Assembly: GCA_045617725.1 (NCBI GenBank)
Contig: JAZLJD010000027.1
Coordinates: 1-39,881, forward strand
From: JAZLJD01 sp045617725
GTDB taxonomy: Bacteria > Bacillota > Clostridia > Lachnospirales > Lachnospiraceae
Direction: 5' to 3'
DNA: 39,881 nt
Shown: positions 7,144 through 16,106 of the stretch, piece after piece
Position numbering within the stretch: the stretch's first letter is position 1
How the letters are laid out: each line of letters begins with the position of its first letter
Notes under the pieces: generated by a model
What the model was told of the DNA's origin: nothing
Database searches by the model: none
What the model saw: the letters and a program-made list of their open reading frames with translations, nothing else
Position numbers and translations under genes: made by a program

Positions 7144-9229
7144 TTCGTTCTCCGTTCTGTTTCGGTACTGTTATTTCCTTTTTTCGTAACCAAAGTGCCA
7201 AAAAGCAGGCTACACAGGCCACTGCCAATAAAGCTGCGAAAGGCCACAGGCGGGGGCTTTCACGAATTACGAGAATTCCCAGAGTTTTGGTCTCTATGGA
7301 ATATATATTATCCGTAACGGAAGCGCCCGGCTTCTCCAAATTGCCGTCTTTGTACAGATAAAACTTTATGTTTTTGGACAGGGATTTCTTCCGCATGGGA
7401 ATGGAAATCACATATCCGCCCTGCACCTTGCCGGTTGCCCCATCTCCGATGGAGTAGTACGTATCGGTTCCCAACCCCGCACGGCCGACGGCCGCAGCGA
7501 CTTCTGCGTATCTTTCATCCTCCGGGGGTAATTCTTTCACATTCAGAAGAGGAGATGCCCCGTTGTAATTTGTTGAAACAAAGATTCCGTAAGTCGCATT
7601 TACGGAGGTGATGTTGCCTTGGTCTGTGAGCCACCAGTTGTTCTGGCCGTTTCCGACTCGTGAAAGATCGCAACCTTTTCCGGAAATCGTTGTGGGAGTC
7701 TCATTGAACTGCGTATATACGCCCAGCGAACGCATCGCGATTATTTTTTGCAGATTCATAAGTCCCGGCAGCAGTGCACTCGGTTGTGCAATACCGTTCA
7801 TGTAGCCGGCTCTTTCTGCAACCGGTTCCTCCACCGCCTGCGTAAGAGACTCTGTAAGGGCGGTAATTGCATCGTACATTCGGTTGGGCTCATAAAACCT
7901 GCCGTCGGAGGTTGTTCCGCCCAAAGACATGATTTTGGCACAGTCCAGCATATATGTGTGATATTTTTCCTTCAGTGCATCATTCTGAAAAAGGACATTG
8001 AAGAGAGGAAATTTTTTATAGAATCGTTTTTGGCTTACTGGGGAAGCGGTAGTGATTCCGTCCGGTATATACATAACGTCTATGTCGTTATTCGCCGTAG
8101 CCTCCGCAGTGACCGGGGAGTAGCAGCCGAAGCTTAAGTCATAATCCCAGGGAACAAGCAACGACCGACCGTTTTCGCCAATGTACAGACCAAAATTACG
8201 CTGTACGACAAACATATTGTCCATCTGGCACAGATAGCTGTGAGCCGCAAAATATCTTAAGTATTCATCTGTATCAATAATCTCGTTCAGCAGCTTAAGG
8301 TACGCATCCGAGTTAACATCGAGTTCGACACCTTCAAAATCGGTGCCGCGACTTAAACAGTTCAGCTTTCTGACCCATTCTTCTACGGTGGGAAGCATGG
8401 GTTCAATCTTTAAGCGGGTTTCCTCATCCTGTTCCCACAGGGGAGACATGTCTTTTTGCAATTCGTCGTAGAGAAATGTAGTACCCTCGGGTTTGCACAG
8501 ATAGTCGCTTACGGAATCTGCATCGCAACGAAAATATTGCTCTAAAATAGGACGGTCCAAGGCTTCAATCATACTGTAAACACCGTAATAATCGCCGTTA
8601 ATATAAACCTTGGCCAGGCCAAACTGCGGCGTCGGCAAACCCATCTCGGACATAAGTGCAAGCGAACAGTATTCCTTCATCATCGATCTGTCAAAAAAGA
8701 AATTGTTGAAGCTGATTTTGTCTACGCCGAAGAAGTTCTGTTTATCCTCGTAATTGCTCTTATTGATGTATTTTCCGAAATTTACGGTTAGCGAAAAACG
8801 ATCGCTTTGATAATTGTCTGTGAAGGCATGTTCCAGAGTATAGTTTCCCTTGGTTTTTAAACCGACATAGGAAACACTGCTGTTTCCGATTGTAACCTTG
8901 TCAGCCATTACGGTAGGCTTCTCGGCTGCGTTCTGGAACATATAATTCAGGTTATTCTCATCGATTTCAATCGATACGGTCTGCACGGAATCCTTTAAAA
9001 AGAAGCTGTTGTACTTACCGTCCCGGCCTTTGCCCTGGGTCTCCCGGTTTATTACGTAATCGGAAGGAATTGTTTCCTTAAGCATATCCGTTGTAATGGT
9101 ATTTTCTGCAGTGCCATGCCGGCGTGGAGCTGTATCGGCACCCAGTACGGTTTCATTCGATGTAAGAGTGATTCCAATCAGAACCATCGACATTGCCTGC
9201 ACTATTCTTTTTTTCCACCTTTTATTCAT
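7121..9229 (-). CDS. CotH-kinase-family surface protein, membrane anchored
   Basis: 702 residues from ATG 9229. A signal peptide (MNKRWKKRIVQAMSMVLIGI, cleavage near LGA) leads into a CotH domain. CotH signatures include NNFFFDRSMMKEYCS, the strand VYINGDYYGVYSMIE and the metal-binding motif VPWDYDLSFG. A hydrophobic helix near the C-terminus (WPFAALLAVACVACFLALWL) followed by lysines suggests a membrane anchor with the kinase domain outside. Family members are atypical protein kinases first known from spore coat CotH. An upstream GTG/ATG (9289/9283) would add a basic KHKGRKHKG stretch but has no ribosome binding site, whereas AAGGA precedes 9229. It is the first gene of the minus-strand cluster and is divergent from the AraC regulator. 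Confidence 0.85.
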   Translation of the reverse strand: MNKRWKKRIVQAMSMVLIGITLTSNETVLGADTAPRRHGTAENTITTDMLKETIPSDYVINRETQGKGRDGKYNSFFLKDSVQTVSIEIDENNLNYMFQNAAEKPTVMADKVTIGNSSVSYVGLKTKGNYTLEHAFTDNYQSDRFSLTVNFGKYINKSNYEDKQNFFGVDKISFNNFFFDRSMMKEYCSLALMSEMGLPTPQFGLAKVYINGDYYGVYSMIEALDRPILEQYFRCDADSVSDYLCKPEGTTFLYDELQKDMSPLWEQDEETRLKIEPMLPTVEEWVRKLNCLSRGTDFEGVELDVNSDAYLKLLNEIIDTDEYLRYFAAHSYLCQMDNMFVVQRNFGLYIGENGRSLLVPWDYDLSFGCYSPVTAEATANNDIDVMYIPDGITTASPVSQKRFYKKFPLFNVLFQNDALKEKYHTYMLDCAKIMSLGGTTSDGRFYEPNRMYDAITALTESLTQAVEEPVAERAGYMNGIAQPSALLPGLMNLQKIIAMRSLGVYTQFNETPTTISGKGCDLSRVGNGQNNWWLTDQGNITSVNATYGIFVSTNYNGASPLLNVKELPPEDERYAEVAAAVGRAGLGTDTYYSIGDGATGKVQGGYVISIPMRKKSLSKNIKFYLYKDGNLEKPGASVTDNIYSIETKTLGILVIRESPRLWPFAALLAVACVACFLALWLRKKEITVPKQNGERNERSNGI

Positions 9230-9330
9230 GTCTGTTTTCCTTTGCTTTTTGTGACCCTTGTGTTTACGGCCTTTATGTTTCATTTTCACTTTATCAGCAC
9301 AATTCGTCTATGACTTTTTTTCCGATTTTC

Positions 9331-9359
9331 TTGACATTTTGTCCGTTTTCCCATGTAAT
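9331..9359 (+). promoter_or_regulatory. Sigma-70 promoter of the AraC-family gene
   Basis: TTGACA (9331-9336) and TGTAAT (9354-9359) are separated by exactly 17 bases. The predicted start near 9366 leaves a leader of about 40 bases, ending in GGAGG 7 bases before ATG 9406. The promoter lies between the two divergent genes, so the regulator could also act on the CotH cluster from here. Confidence 0.75.
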
Positions 9360-9405
9360 GGAATTGCATATACAAAAGCTGTTTTAGGCATGCGGAGGAT
9401 TATCC

Positions 9406-10221
9406 ATGTACGAGATTCATTACACCTTTTATAACCGATATAATCTCGATTTCGATATCATTGACAGACCGAATGGGAGCGGGGATTATCTGCTGCTTCA
9501 TTTTGTAACGCCCATGAGGATACTCCTGAACGGACGGTTGTTTGTCACAAAGGAAAATGCTTTTATCATTTATAATGTAGGAACACCGCAGTACTATACT
9601 GCCGTCAAAACATTTCAAAACAGTTTTGTCCACTTTAGTGCGGATATTGATTTCGCGAAGAAGTACAGGATACCGCTCGATACGGTCTTTTATCCTGCGG
9701 ACATTGATACGATAACCCCGCTGTTTGAAAGCTTGCATCTGGAATTCTTTTTAAAAAGACCATTTTATGAAGAGAATGTGGATTCCTTTATGACACAGCT
9801 TTTGGTTGCACTGTCTCGGAATTGTAACAGTGTTTCTGAAAGAGGGGACAAAACCTCCTATTTGTTTAACATCTTTCAAAGCGCCCGCTTGGAAATCTTA
9901 AACAATCTGACGAAAGCCTGGACCTCAGAATCCATGGCTGCATTGACAGGACTTGGTACCAGTCAGTTCTATCGGTATTATAAGGATTACTTTGGCAGTA
10001 CTCCGAAGTCCGATCTGATTAATGCCCGCTTATCGAAGGCCAAGGAATTGATGGCCCGCGAAGGCCTTTCCGTTTCCGAAGCGGCGTTTCGCTCCGGCTT
10101 TCAAACACCGGCACATTTTTCAAGATATTTCCGAAAAGAATGTCATGTGGCACCCATGGAGTGGGTTCAACGTTATACCGGAGCTCCTTTGGGAGGCGGT
10201 GTGGACCGATTGGACCGTTAA
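9406..10221 (+). CDS. AraC-family transcriptional regulator
   Basis: 271 residues. The N-terminal about 150 residues resemble a cupin-type ligand-binding domain. The C-terminal about 100 residues contain two helix-turn-helix units, SESMAALTGLGTSQFYRYYK and VSEAAFRSGFQTPAHFSRYF, the second with the usual AraC/XylS pattern before FRKE. AraC proteins of this layout usually sense a sugar and activate neighbouring genes. The gene faces away from the CotH-VTC-DUF4956-GGDEF/GH43-GH18 cluster, its most likely target, and is followed by a terminator. The ligand is unknown. Confidence 0.9.
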   Translation: MYEIHYTFYNRYNLDFDIIDRPNGSGDYLLLHFVTPMRILLNGRLFVTKENAFIIYNVGTPQYYTAVKTFQNSFVHFSADIDFAKKYRIPLDTVFYPADIDTITPLFESLHLEFFLKRPFYEENVDSFMTQLLVALSRNCNSVSERGDKTSYLFNIFQSARLEILNNLTKAWTSESMAALTGLGTSQFYRYYKDYFGSTPKSDLINARLSKAKELMAREGLSVSEAAFRSGFQTPAHFSRYFRKECHVAPMEWVQRYTGAPLGGGVDRLDR

Positions 10222-10261
10222 GTTAAGCAAAGCAGTAATAGAATAGTGTATCACGGAAGGA

Positions 10262-10297
10262 GAAAAGCACAGCCCGATTGGGCTGTGCTTTTCCCTT
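10262..10297 (+). terminator. Rho-independent terminator after the AraC-family gene
   Basis: A perfect 14-bp stem (GAAAAGCACAGCCC, loop GATT, then its complement) whose right arm ends in TTTTC, followed by CCTTT. Its near symmetry means it may also stop minus-strand transcription coming from the ArsR-type gene. Confidence 0.8.
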
Positions 10298-10329
10298 TCA
10301 TCTTTACAAAGGAGGAGAAACTGTCTGCG

Positions 10330-11262
10330 TTAAATATCTTCGTCGCCTTCGTAGAAACATTTCACTACGATGTTCTGGCTGTAATCTCCGAAGGATTCAC
10401 CGAACAGGGTAAGACCGCCACAGTTGGTGGTATCGGAGGGGACGGAGAAGGTGAGGTTGATGGTGGAATTGTAATCAATACTGAGGTCATCGATGGTCAC
10501 ATCCGAAAGCTTATGCGAACCATCCATAAAGGTGCCGGCTCCGTTGATAATCAGGGTTTTCAAAAGGCCGTACTGATTGAGACCCGAAGGCCACCAGTTC
10601 GGGCAAAGCATACCGCGGCGCTGACCGAAGTCTCCGGGACTGATCCACTTACCAAGGCGGATGTTATTGATTTCAAAGTAGATATCACTGGGATAATCTT
10701 CATTAAACTCAGGGCATTCGGAACAGAGCTCGAAGGAAATCTGCATTTCCTTCAGTGTCTGGCCCGGTCTTAAGCGGTTCGGAAGATTATAGGTGATGAA
10801 ACCGCTTCCAATCCAGAGAATTTCTGCCTTGAAACGCTCGGGATAGGAGAAAACCTTGGGATTGTCCAAATCACCAATCAGGTTACCGGATGTAGACAGA
10901 CCACAGGTGGGATGTACTTCATAATTAATATAATGTCCGATTGCGATATCATCGGTGTAACACTTACGGTTACCGGATGCTGCGTTGGGAACAAAGTCGA
11001 CTATGAGGCGTTCGTAACGGGGGCGGACTACTTTCATGGTGCCTCGTTTACCGGAGGAAGTCTGAATGGTTACCAGCCCGGCATCCACCAGCTTACCGAC
11101 GTGCATGGAGATGGCACTGTTCGTGAGGTCGAGGGCCTCTGCCAAATCATTCATGCTCATATGATTGTTTTCATAAATTAATTCCATGATGCGAAGCCGC
11201 ATGGGGGTACTCAGGGCTTTGAATATCTCTTCGGCTTCGGCAAGAGAGCTTAAATAAAGCAT
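10330..11262 (-). CDS. ArsR-type HTH regulator with large beta-rich C-terminal domain
   Basis: 310 residues. Residues about 8-90 are a winged helix of the ArsR/COG4189 type: FKALSTPMRLRIMELI, then MSMNDLAEALDLTNSAISMHVGKL as recognition region, then a wing rich in basic residues. The remaining about 220 residues are predicted all-beta, with many Trp, Gly and Asn (for example CPNWWPSGLNQYG and IYFEINNIRLGKW), resembling a carbohydrate-binding sandwich; I do not recognise a named family. No metal-binding Cys pair of classical ArsR sensors is seen in the HTH. It is divergent from the GH51 gene and probably senses an arabinan-derived sugar. The start ATG 11262 has AAGGAG upstream. Confidence 0.8.
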   Translation of the reverse strand: MLYLSSLAEAEEIFKALSTPMRLRIMELIYENNHMSMNDLAEALDLTNSAISMHVGKLVDAGLVTIQTSSGKRGTMKVVRPRYERLIVDFVPNAASGNRKCYTDDIAIGHYINYEVHPTCGLSTSGNLIGDLDNPKVFSYPERFKAEILWIGSGFITYNLPNRLRPGQTLKEMQISFELCSECPEFNEDYPSDIYFEINNIRLGKWISPGDFGQRRGMLCPNWWPSGLNQYGLLKTLIINGAGTFMDGSHKLSDVTIDDLSIDYNSTINLTFSVPSDTTNCGGLTLFGESFGDYSQNIVVKCFYEGDEDI

Positions 11263-11301
11263 TTCTTGTGACTCCTTAAGTATATATTTATATTAAGCGA
11301 A

Positions 11302-11314
11302 TAGTGAAACACTA
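11302..11314. promoter_or_regulatory. Palindromic operator candidate TAGTGAAACACTA
   Basis: A perfect inverted repeat (TAGTG-AAA-CACTA) lies 13 to 25 bases downstream of the predicted start of the ArsR-type gene transcript. It is flanked by a wider imperfect AATAGT/ACTATT pair (11300-11325). Further GTGAAA half sites occur at 11448, 11505 and 11518 in front of the GH51 gene. The arrangement suits a regulator repressing itself and acting on the divergent operon. Confidence 0.45.
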
Positions 11315-11333
11315 CACTGACTATTTCATTAAA

Positions 11334-11362
11334 AGTATAAAATGTCTAAAAAAGCCTGTCAA
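11334..11362 (-). promoter_or_regulatory. Sigma-70 promoter of the ArsR-type regulator
   Basis: On the minus strand TTGACA (11362-11357) and TATACT (11339-11334) are spaced by 17 bases, near consensus. Transcription would start near 11327, leaving a leader of about 65 bases. Confidence 0.75.
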
Positions 11363-11618
11363 TCGGGAAGTTTAAAATAGGCAATATGCACAAATAATGA
11401 TAGTTTTTTTCTACATTAACGAAACTAATAAAGCATTGATTTTTACAGTGAAACCATGTAATTTGATATTAAATTCACCAAATAATTAACTAATTAAGTA
11501 AAAAGTGAAAAACAATGGTGAAAACCGTTTAATTTAGTGCTTGAACCAAGCCAAAACTGAAACAAAACGAAAAAGGACCACTTTTTCAACCAAATAATAC
11601 GAGTAGGAGAAGCAGACA
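11363..11618 (+). promoter_or_regulatory. Control region upstream of the arabinan operon
   Basis: An AT-rich gap of 356 bases separates the divergent genes (11263-11618). Besides the regulator promoter and operator it holds a weak plus-strand promoter candidate, TTGATT at 11436 and TAATTT at 11459 (17-base spacing), overlapping a GTGAAA site at 11448. Two more GTGAAAA sites lie at 11505 and 11518, 13 bases apart. The GH51 ribosome binding site AGGAG precedes a GTG start. No gene or terminator is seen. Confidence 0.4.
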
Positions 11619-13121
11619 GTGAAACTTTTCATTAATCCGAATAACAAAAAAGGGCACATCAATCCGGAACTTCAGGGCCATTTCAGTGAGCATCTCGGAA
11701 GATGCATCTACGAAGGACTCTTTGTAACGGAAGAATCCGGCATCCCCAATGTCAACGGTATGAGAACCGACGTTGTGGAAGCATTAAAGGAAATGCGGGT
11801 ACCCGTACTCAGATGGCCGGGCGGTTGCTTTGCAGACGAATATCATTGGAAGGACGGCATCGGTCCTAAAGAAAAAAGAAAGAAAATGATCAATACGCAC
11901 TGGGGCGGCGTTGTAGAAGACAACAGCTTCGGTACGCACGAATTCATGGAGCTGTGCAGACAGCTGGGATGCAAGACCTATGTGAACGGCAATGTCGGAA
12001 GCGGTAGCGTACAGGAAATGAGCGAGTGGGTTGAGTACATGACCTTCGAAGGTGTTTCTCCCATGGCGGACCTTCGTGCCGAGAACGGCAGCAAGGAAGC
12101 CTGGACCGTGGATTACTTCGGCGTAGGTAACGAAAACTGGGGATGCGGCGGCAACATGACTCCCGAGTATTACGGAAATCTTTACAGAAGATATCAGACC
12201 TATGTAAGAAACTACAATCCCGAGCATCCGATTTTCAAGATTGCCTGCGGAGCCAATGTAGATGACTACGGATGGACCGACGGCGTTATGAGCACCTGCT
12301 TCCGTGCTCCCGATTTCCTTCATGGTTTCATGGATGGTATATCCCTTCATTATTATACACATCCCGGCGGATGGGAGAACAAGGGAAGTGCTACCGACTT
12401 TGATGACAAGATGTGGTATCAGACCTTAAAGAAGACACTTTACATCGAGCAGCTGATTAAGCATCATGCAGCCATCATGGACAAGTATGACAAAGAGCAT
12501 AAGGTCGGCATGATTATCGATGAGTGGGGCACCTGGTTTGACTGTGAACCCGGAACCAATCCCGGTTTCTTATATCAGCAGAGCACCATTCGTGATGCGC
12601 TTGTTGCAGGTATCAACCTTAACATCTTCAACAAGCATTGCGACCGTGTGAAGATGGCCAATATCGCACAGATGATTAACGTTCTTCAGGCTGTTATCCT
12701 TACCGATGGCCCGAGGATGATAAAGACCCCTACGTATCACGTATTCAATATGTATAAATACCATCAGGATGCGACCTTGCTTGACAGCTTTGTAGAGACC
12801 AAGAAAATCGGTCTTGACGATCTCAACATGGTTCCCAACCTGACAGAATCCGTTTCCCTCGGAACCGACGGCAAGATTCACATCACCATGACGAACCTTT
12901 CCATCGATGAGGCATACGAGATCGACGGAAAAGTAGCAGACACCGAAATTAAGGGCGTTCGCGGCGAAATCGTCGGCGGTGAGATTCATCTTCACAATAC
13001 CTTTGAGGAACCCGAGAACGTAAAGATTCAGGAATTCAATGAAGTGAAGTTTGACGGCGATACGATTCAGTTTACAATTCCTGCAAGCAGCGTATTGCAT
13101 TTGGAATTGACCATTGCGTAA
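11619..13121 (+). CDS. abfA: Alpha-N-arabinofuranosidase, GH51
   Basis: 500 residues, no signal peptide, so cytosolic. It releases terminal L-arabinofuranose from arabino-oligosaccharides. The GH51 TIM barrel shows RWPGGCFADEYHW, the acid/base Glu in GVGNENWGCGG (about 173) and the nucleophile Glu in IIDEWGTWFD (about 294). A C-terminal beta domain ends near SSVLHLEL, and the length is normal for bacterial AbfA. The start is GTG 11619 with AGGAG 9 bases upstream. It heads a tightly spaced operon of transporter genes, placing hydrolysis after import. Identification as GH51 is very safe; the preference for arabinan over arabinoxylan oligomers is inferred from the neighbouring GH43 genes. Confidence 0.95.
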   Translation: MKLFINPNNKKGHINPELQGHFSEHLGRCIYEGLFVTEESGIPNVNGMRTDVVEALKEMRVPVLRWPGGCFADEYHWKDGIGPKEKRKKMINTHWGGVVEDNSFGTHEFMELCRQLGCKTYVNGNVGSGSVQEMSEWVEYMTFEGVSPMADLRAENGSKEAWTVDYFGVGNENWGCGGNMTPEYYGNLYRRYQTYVRNYNPEHPIFKIACGANVDDYGWTDGVMSTCFRAPDFLHGFMDGISLHYYTHPGGWENKGSATDFDDKMWYQTLKKTLYIEQLIKHHAAIMDKYDKEHKVGMIIDEWGTWFDCEPGTNPGFLYQQSTIRDALVAGINLNIFNKHCDRVKMANIAQMINVLQAVILTDGPRMIKTPTYHVFNMYKYHQDATLLDSFVETKKIGLDDLNMVPNLTESVSLGTDGKIHITMTNLSIDEAYEIDGKVADTEIKGVRGEIVGGEIHLHNTFEEPENVKIQEFNEVKFDGDTIQFTIPASSVLHLELTIA

Positions 13122-13135
13122 TTAGGAGAAATTTC

Positions 13136-16093
13136 ATGTTTCGTAAGAGCATAAAGACAATTACATCCCTTGTGTTATCCGCCTCCATGGCGTTCGGACT
13201 TGTTTTTGGCACAGGAGTAACCGCTGGGGCGGAGGAAACGGTAGCCAAAAACAACGTGGCACAGGCGGACACGAGCATCAATCGACTGGAAACCAATTAC
13301 TCGACCGTGAGCAAGGGCTACAAAGCTTCCTTATATAAAGGAGAGGAAATTGTATATCCCATCGATCGGGCAATCCTTTCCGAGTATGAGAGCTACTTAA
13401 CTACCGACAATCAGGATTACAAGAATGCGGTAGTAAAGTTTCGGGCGGGGGATTCCGTAAAGGCTTCCATCGAAGTGGCCGAGACGGGTCTTTATGAAGT
13501 GGGTTTTGATTATCTTTCCTATGATACTTCGATTCTTCCCGTAGAAATCGGAATGCTGGTGGACGGTGCGTATCCGTTCTACGAAGCACGAAGCATGAAG
13601 TTCGAAACCACCTGGATTTCGGAAGAGGTTGACCTTGACCGTTACGGAAACGAAATCGTATCTCTTCCTACGAAGGATATGAGCTGGGAACACAAGCCGG
13701 TCATGGATGCCAGCTACCGATATGCATCCCCGCTGCTCCTTGAGCTTACTGCAGGAACGCATGAGCTGGAGTTTAAGATGCAGGAGGGTTCAGTACTTCT
13801 TGGCAACATTTCCCTTTCGGCAAAAAAGAGCACACCCGAATATAAAGGCTCCTTAAAGGCCGAAGGTGACGAACTCATTGTAATCGAGGCAGAAGATTTC
13901 TATACGAGAAATTCTTCTTCCATCCATGCCACCGGTGAGTATGATTCTTCCCTTTCTCCGATATCGGCAACGAAGACGGTGCTGAATATCGTAGATGCGG
14001 ATTCCTTTAACAAACCGGGCCAGACCATTACCTACAAGTTCCCGGTGGAGAAAGCCGGAAACTACTATATCGGAATGAATTACCGCCAGTCGGACAAAAA
14101 CGATTTCCCCATTTTCGCAGATTTCCGCATTGACGGGGAGATTCCATCTACCGCATTTGAATCCTATGCGGTAGAAGGAAACAGCGGATTCGAGACGAAA
14201 ACCCTGACGGGTGCGGAGGGCGAGAAGCTCAGTGTTTACTTAAGTCAGGGCGAGCACACCATCTCGATGACGATTTCCGCCGATCCCCTTAGAAACTCCT
14301 TGGAAGTAACCGACCGTATCATGGGAGAAATCAGTGATCTGTCCCTTGAAATCACCAAGGTGGCCGGTACCAACAGAGATAAGTACAGAGATTTGAAATT
14401 AACGAGATACATTCCGGATCTTAAGGAAAGGCTTTCCGGATGGGCAGACGAGCTTACAGGACTTGCCACCTGGGCACAGCCTTATGTGGATGCGAAGTCG
14501 CCCGAAAAGGTAGCGGCATTCTCCTACCTGATGCTTGCAGCCAAACAGTTAAAGGATCTGGCTGAGGATCCCAACGACCTCGTATATCGTGTTTCGGAAC
14601 TTGCCACAGGAGCCAACTCGATTAACACACAGATTGCCAATTTCGTTGACATTATCAACAAAAACGCAATCGCCATTGACAGAATTTACGTGTACCAGGA
14701 AGGCGCCAAGCTTCCGAAGAAGATGGGCTTTTTCAAATCCCTCAGCATTTCGGCACAGCGCTTTACGGATTCCTTCTTCGGTCAGTCTTACTCGGCAAGC
14801 AATGTGTCGGAAGACCACATTCAGGTCTGGGTAAACCGCCCCAGAACTTACGTCGAAATCATGCAAAAAATGATTGACGAGGAGTTCACGCCGGAAACGG
14901 GCATTGAGGTTGACCTTTGCCTTATGACGGATGCACAGAAATTGATTCTTTCCAATGCATCCGGTGATACACCGGACATAGCAACCGGAATCAACTACTC
15001 CATACCTTTTGACATGGCTATAAGAGGCGCCCTTGTCGACCTTACCAAGTTTGATAACTATAAGGAAGTCTTCGGTCGCTACAGCGAAGGTATGCTGGTT
15101 CCTTCGGTAGTCGGGGACGGCCTTTACTCCCTGCCCGAAACCATGAACTTCTACGTAATGTTCTACAGAACCGATATTCTCGGAAAACTGGGACTGGAAA
15201 AGCCGGACACCATAGATGAGATGATTGCAATGCTTCCGGACCTGCAGATGAGAGGCCTCAACATTTACTATCCGACGGCACCCATGCAGGCCATGCGAAA
15301 TTTCCACGGAACCACACCGCTTATTTTCCAAAACCACGGAACACTTTACGGAGAGACCGCACTGGATATAACGGTAGGCAGTGAGGAAACGGTAGAAGGC
15401 TTTACAAAGCTTACCGAACTCTTCACCTTATACGACCTGCCGGTAGACGTACCGAACTTCTACCAGCATTTCAGAAACGGCGACCTGCCTCTGGGCATCG
15501 CAGACTTTAACTGCTACAACCTGATACTGAATGCAGCACCCGAAATCGCCAATTCCTGGTCCATCGCCCTGGTACCCGGTACCTACGATGAAGAAACCGG
15601 CGAAGTGCTTCGTTACATGTCCGGCGGTGCGGAGAGCACGGTAATGTTCTCCTCCGACGATGAGAGAGAGCAGAAAGCCTGGGATTACATGGAATGGTGG
15701 TCCAGAGCCGATGTTCAGGCTGAGTTCGGACAAAGATTACAGATCCTTTACGGCGATGAATACATCTGGCCGACGGCGAACCTGGAGGCATTTGCGAAGC
15801 TTCCTTATCCGACGAAAGACAAGGACATCATCATTGAACAGGCTCAGTACATTCTGGAAGCACCGAGACTCCTCGGAAGCTACATGATGGAACGAGAGAT
15901 GAGTAATGCCTACAACGATGTAGTTGTAAACGGCGAAACCGTCCGTTCCAGAATTGACGAGGTTGCCAAAATCGTAACCCGAGAAACAAAGAGAAAACTG
16001 GAAGAATTCGGTTACATAGACAGTGACGGAAATGTACTTAAGGAATATGAGGTACCTTCCGTAGAAAAGGTACATAGTATTTTGAACAGATAG
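13136..16093 (+). CDS. Oversized extracellular solute-binding protein with N-terminal beta domains
   Basis: 985 residues. It has a signal peptide (cleavage near AGAEE) but no lipobox Cys, so it is not an ordinary lipoprotein. Two beta-rich, CBM-like domains cover about 40-235 and 240-420; each carries GNYYIGMNYR- or GLYEVGFDYL-type strands. A helical linker follows (about 430-560). The C-terminal about 420 residues are a family 1 sugar-binding domain, from HIQVWVNRPRTYVEIMQKMI to YMSGGAESTVMFSSD and a WDYMEWW segment. It lies 14 bases after GH51 with AGGAG before the ATG, and is followed by its two permeases. The extra domains probably dock on polysaccharide or hold the protein at the surface. 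Confidence 0.85.
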   Translation: MFRKSIKTITSLVLSASMAFGLVFGTGVTAGAEETVAKNNVAQADTSINRLETNYSTVSKGYKASLYKGEEIVYPIDRAILSEYESYLTTDNQDYKNAVVKFRAGDSVKASIEVAETGLYEVGFDYLSYDTSILPVEIGMLVDGAYPFYEARSMKFETTWISEEVDLDRYGNEIVSLPTKDMSWEHKPVMDASYRYASPLLLELTAGTHELEFKMQEGSVLLGNISLSAKKSTPEYKGSLKAEGDELIVIEAEDFYTRNSSSIHATGEYDSSLSPISATKTVLNIVDADSFNKPGQTITYKFPVEKAGNYYIGMNYRQSDKNDFPIFADFRIDGEIPSTAFESYAVEGNSGFETKTLTGAEGEKLSVYLSQGEHTISMTISADPLRNSLEVTDRIMGEISDLSLEITKVAGTNRDKYRDLKLTRYIPDLKERLSGWADELTGLATWAQPYVDAKSPEKVAAFSYLMLAAKQLKDLAEDPNDLVYRVSELATGANSINTQIANFVDIINKNAIAIDRIYVYQEGAKLPKKMGFFKSLSISAQRFTDSFFGQSYSASNVSEDHIQVWVNRPRTYVEIMQKMIDEEFTPETGIEVDLCLMTDAQKLILSNASGDTPDIATGINYSIPFDMAIRGALVDLTKFDNYKEVFGRYSEGMLVPSVVGDGLYSLPETMNFYVMFYRTDILGKLGLEKPDTIDEMIAMLPDLQMRGLNIYYPTAPMQAMRNFHGTTPLIFQNHGTLYGETALDITVGSEETVEGFTKLTELFTLYDLPVDVPNFYQHFRNGDLPLGIADFNCYNLILNAAPEIANSWSIALVPGTYDEETGEVLRYMSGGAESTVMFSSDDEREQKAWDYMEWWSRADVQAEFGQRLQILYGDEYIWPTANLEAFAKLPYPTKDKDIIIEQAQYILEAPRLLGSYMMEREMSNAYNDVVVNGETVRSRIDEVAKIVTRETKRKLEEFGYIDSDGNVLKEYEVPSVEKVHSILNR

Positions 16094-16106
16094 TGGGAAA
16101 TACACA

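Noticed and set aside
10246..10773. 175-codon plus-strand frame
   Set aside because: It starts in the terminator and runs antisense to the ArsR-type regulator; shadow frame.
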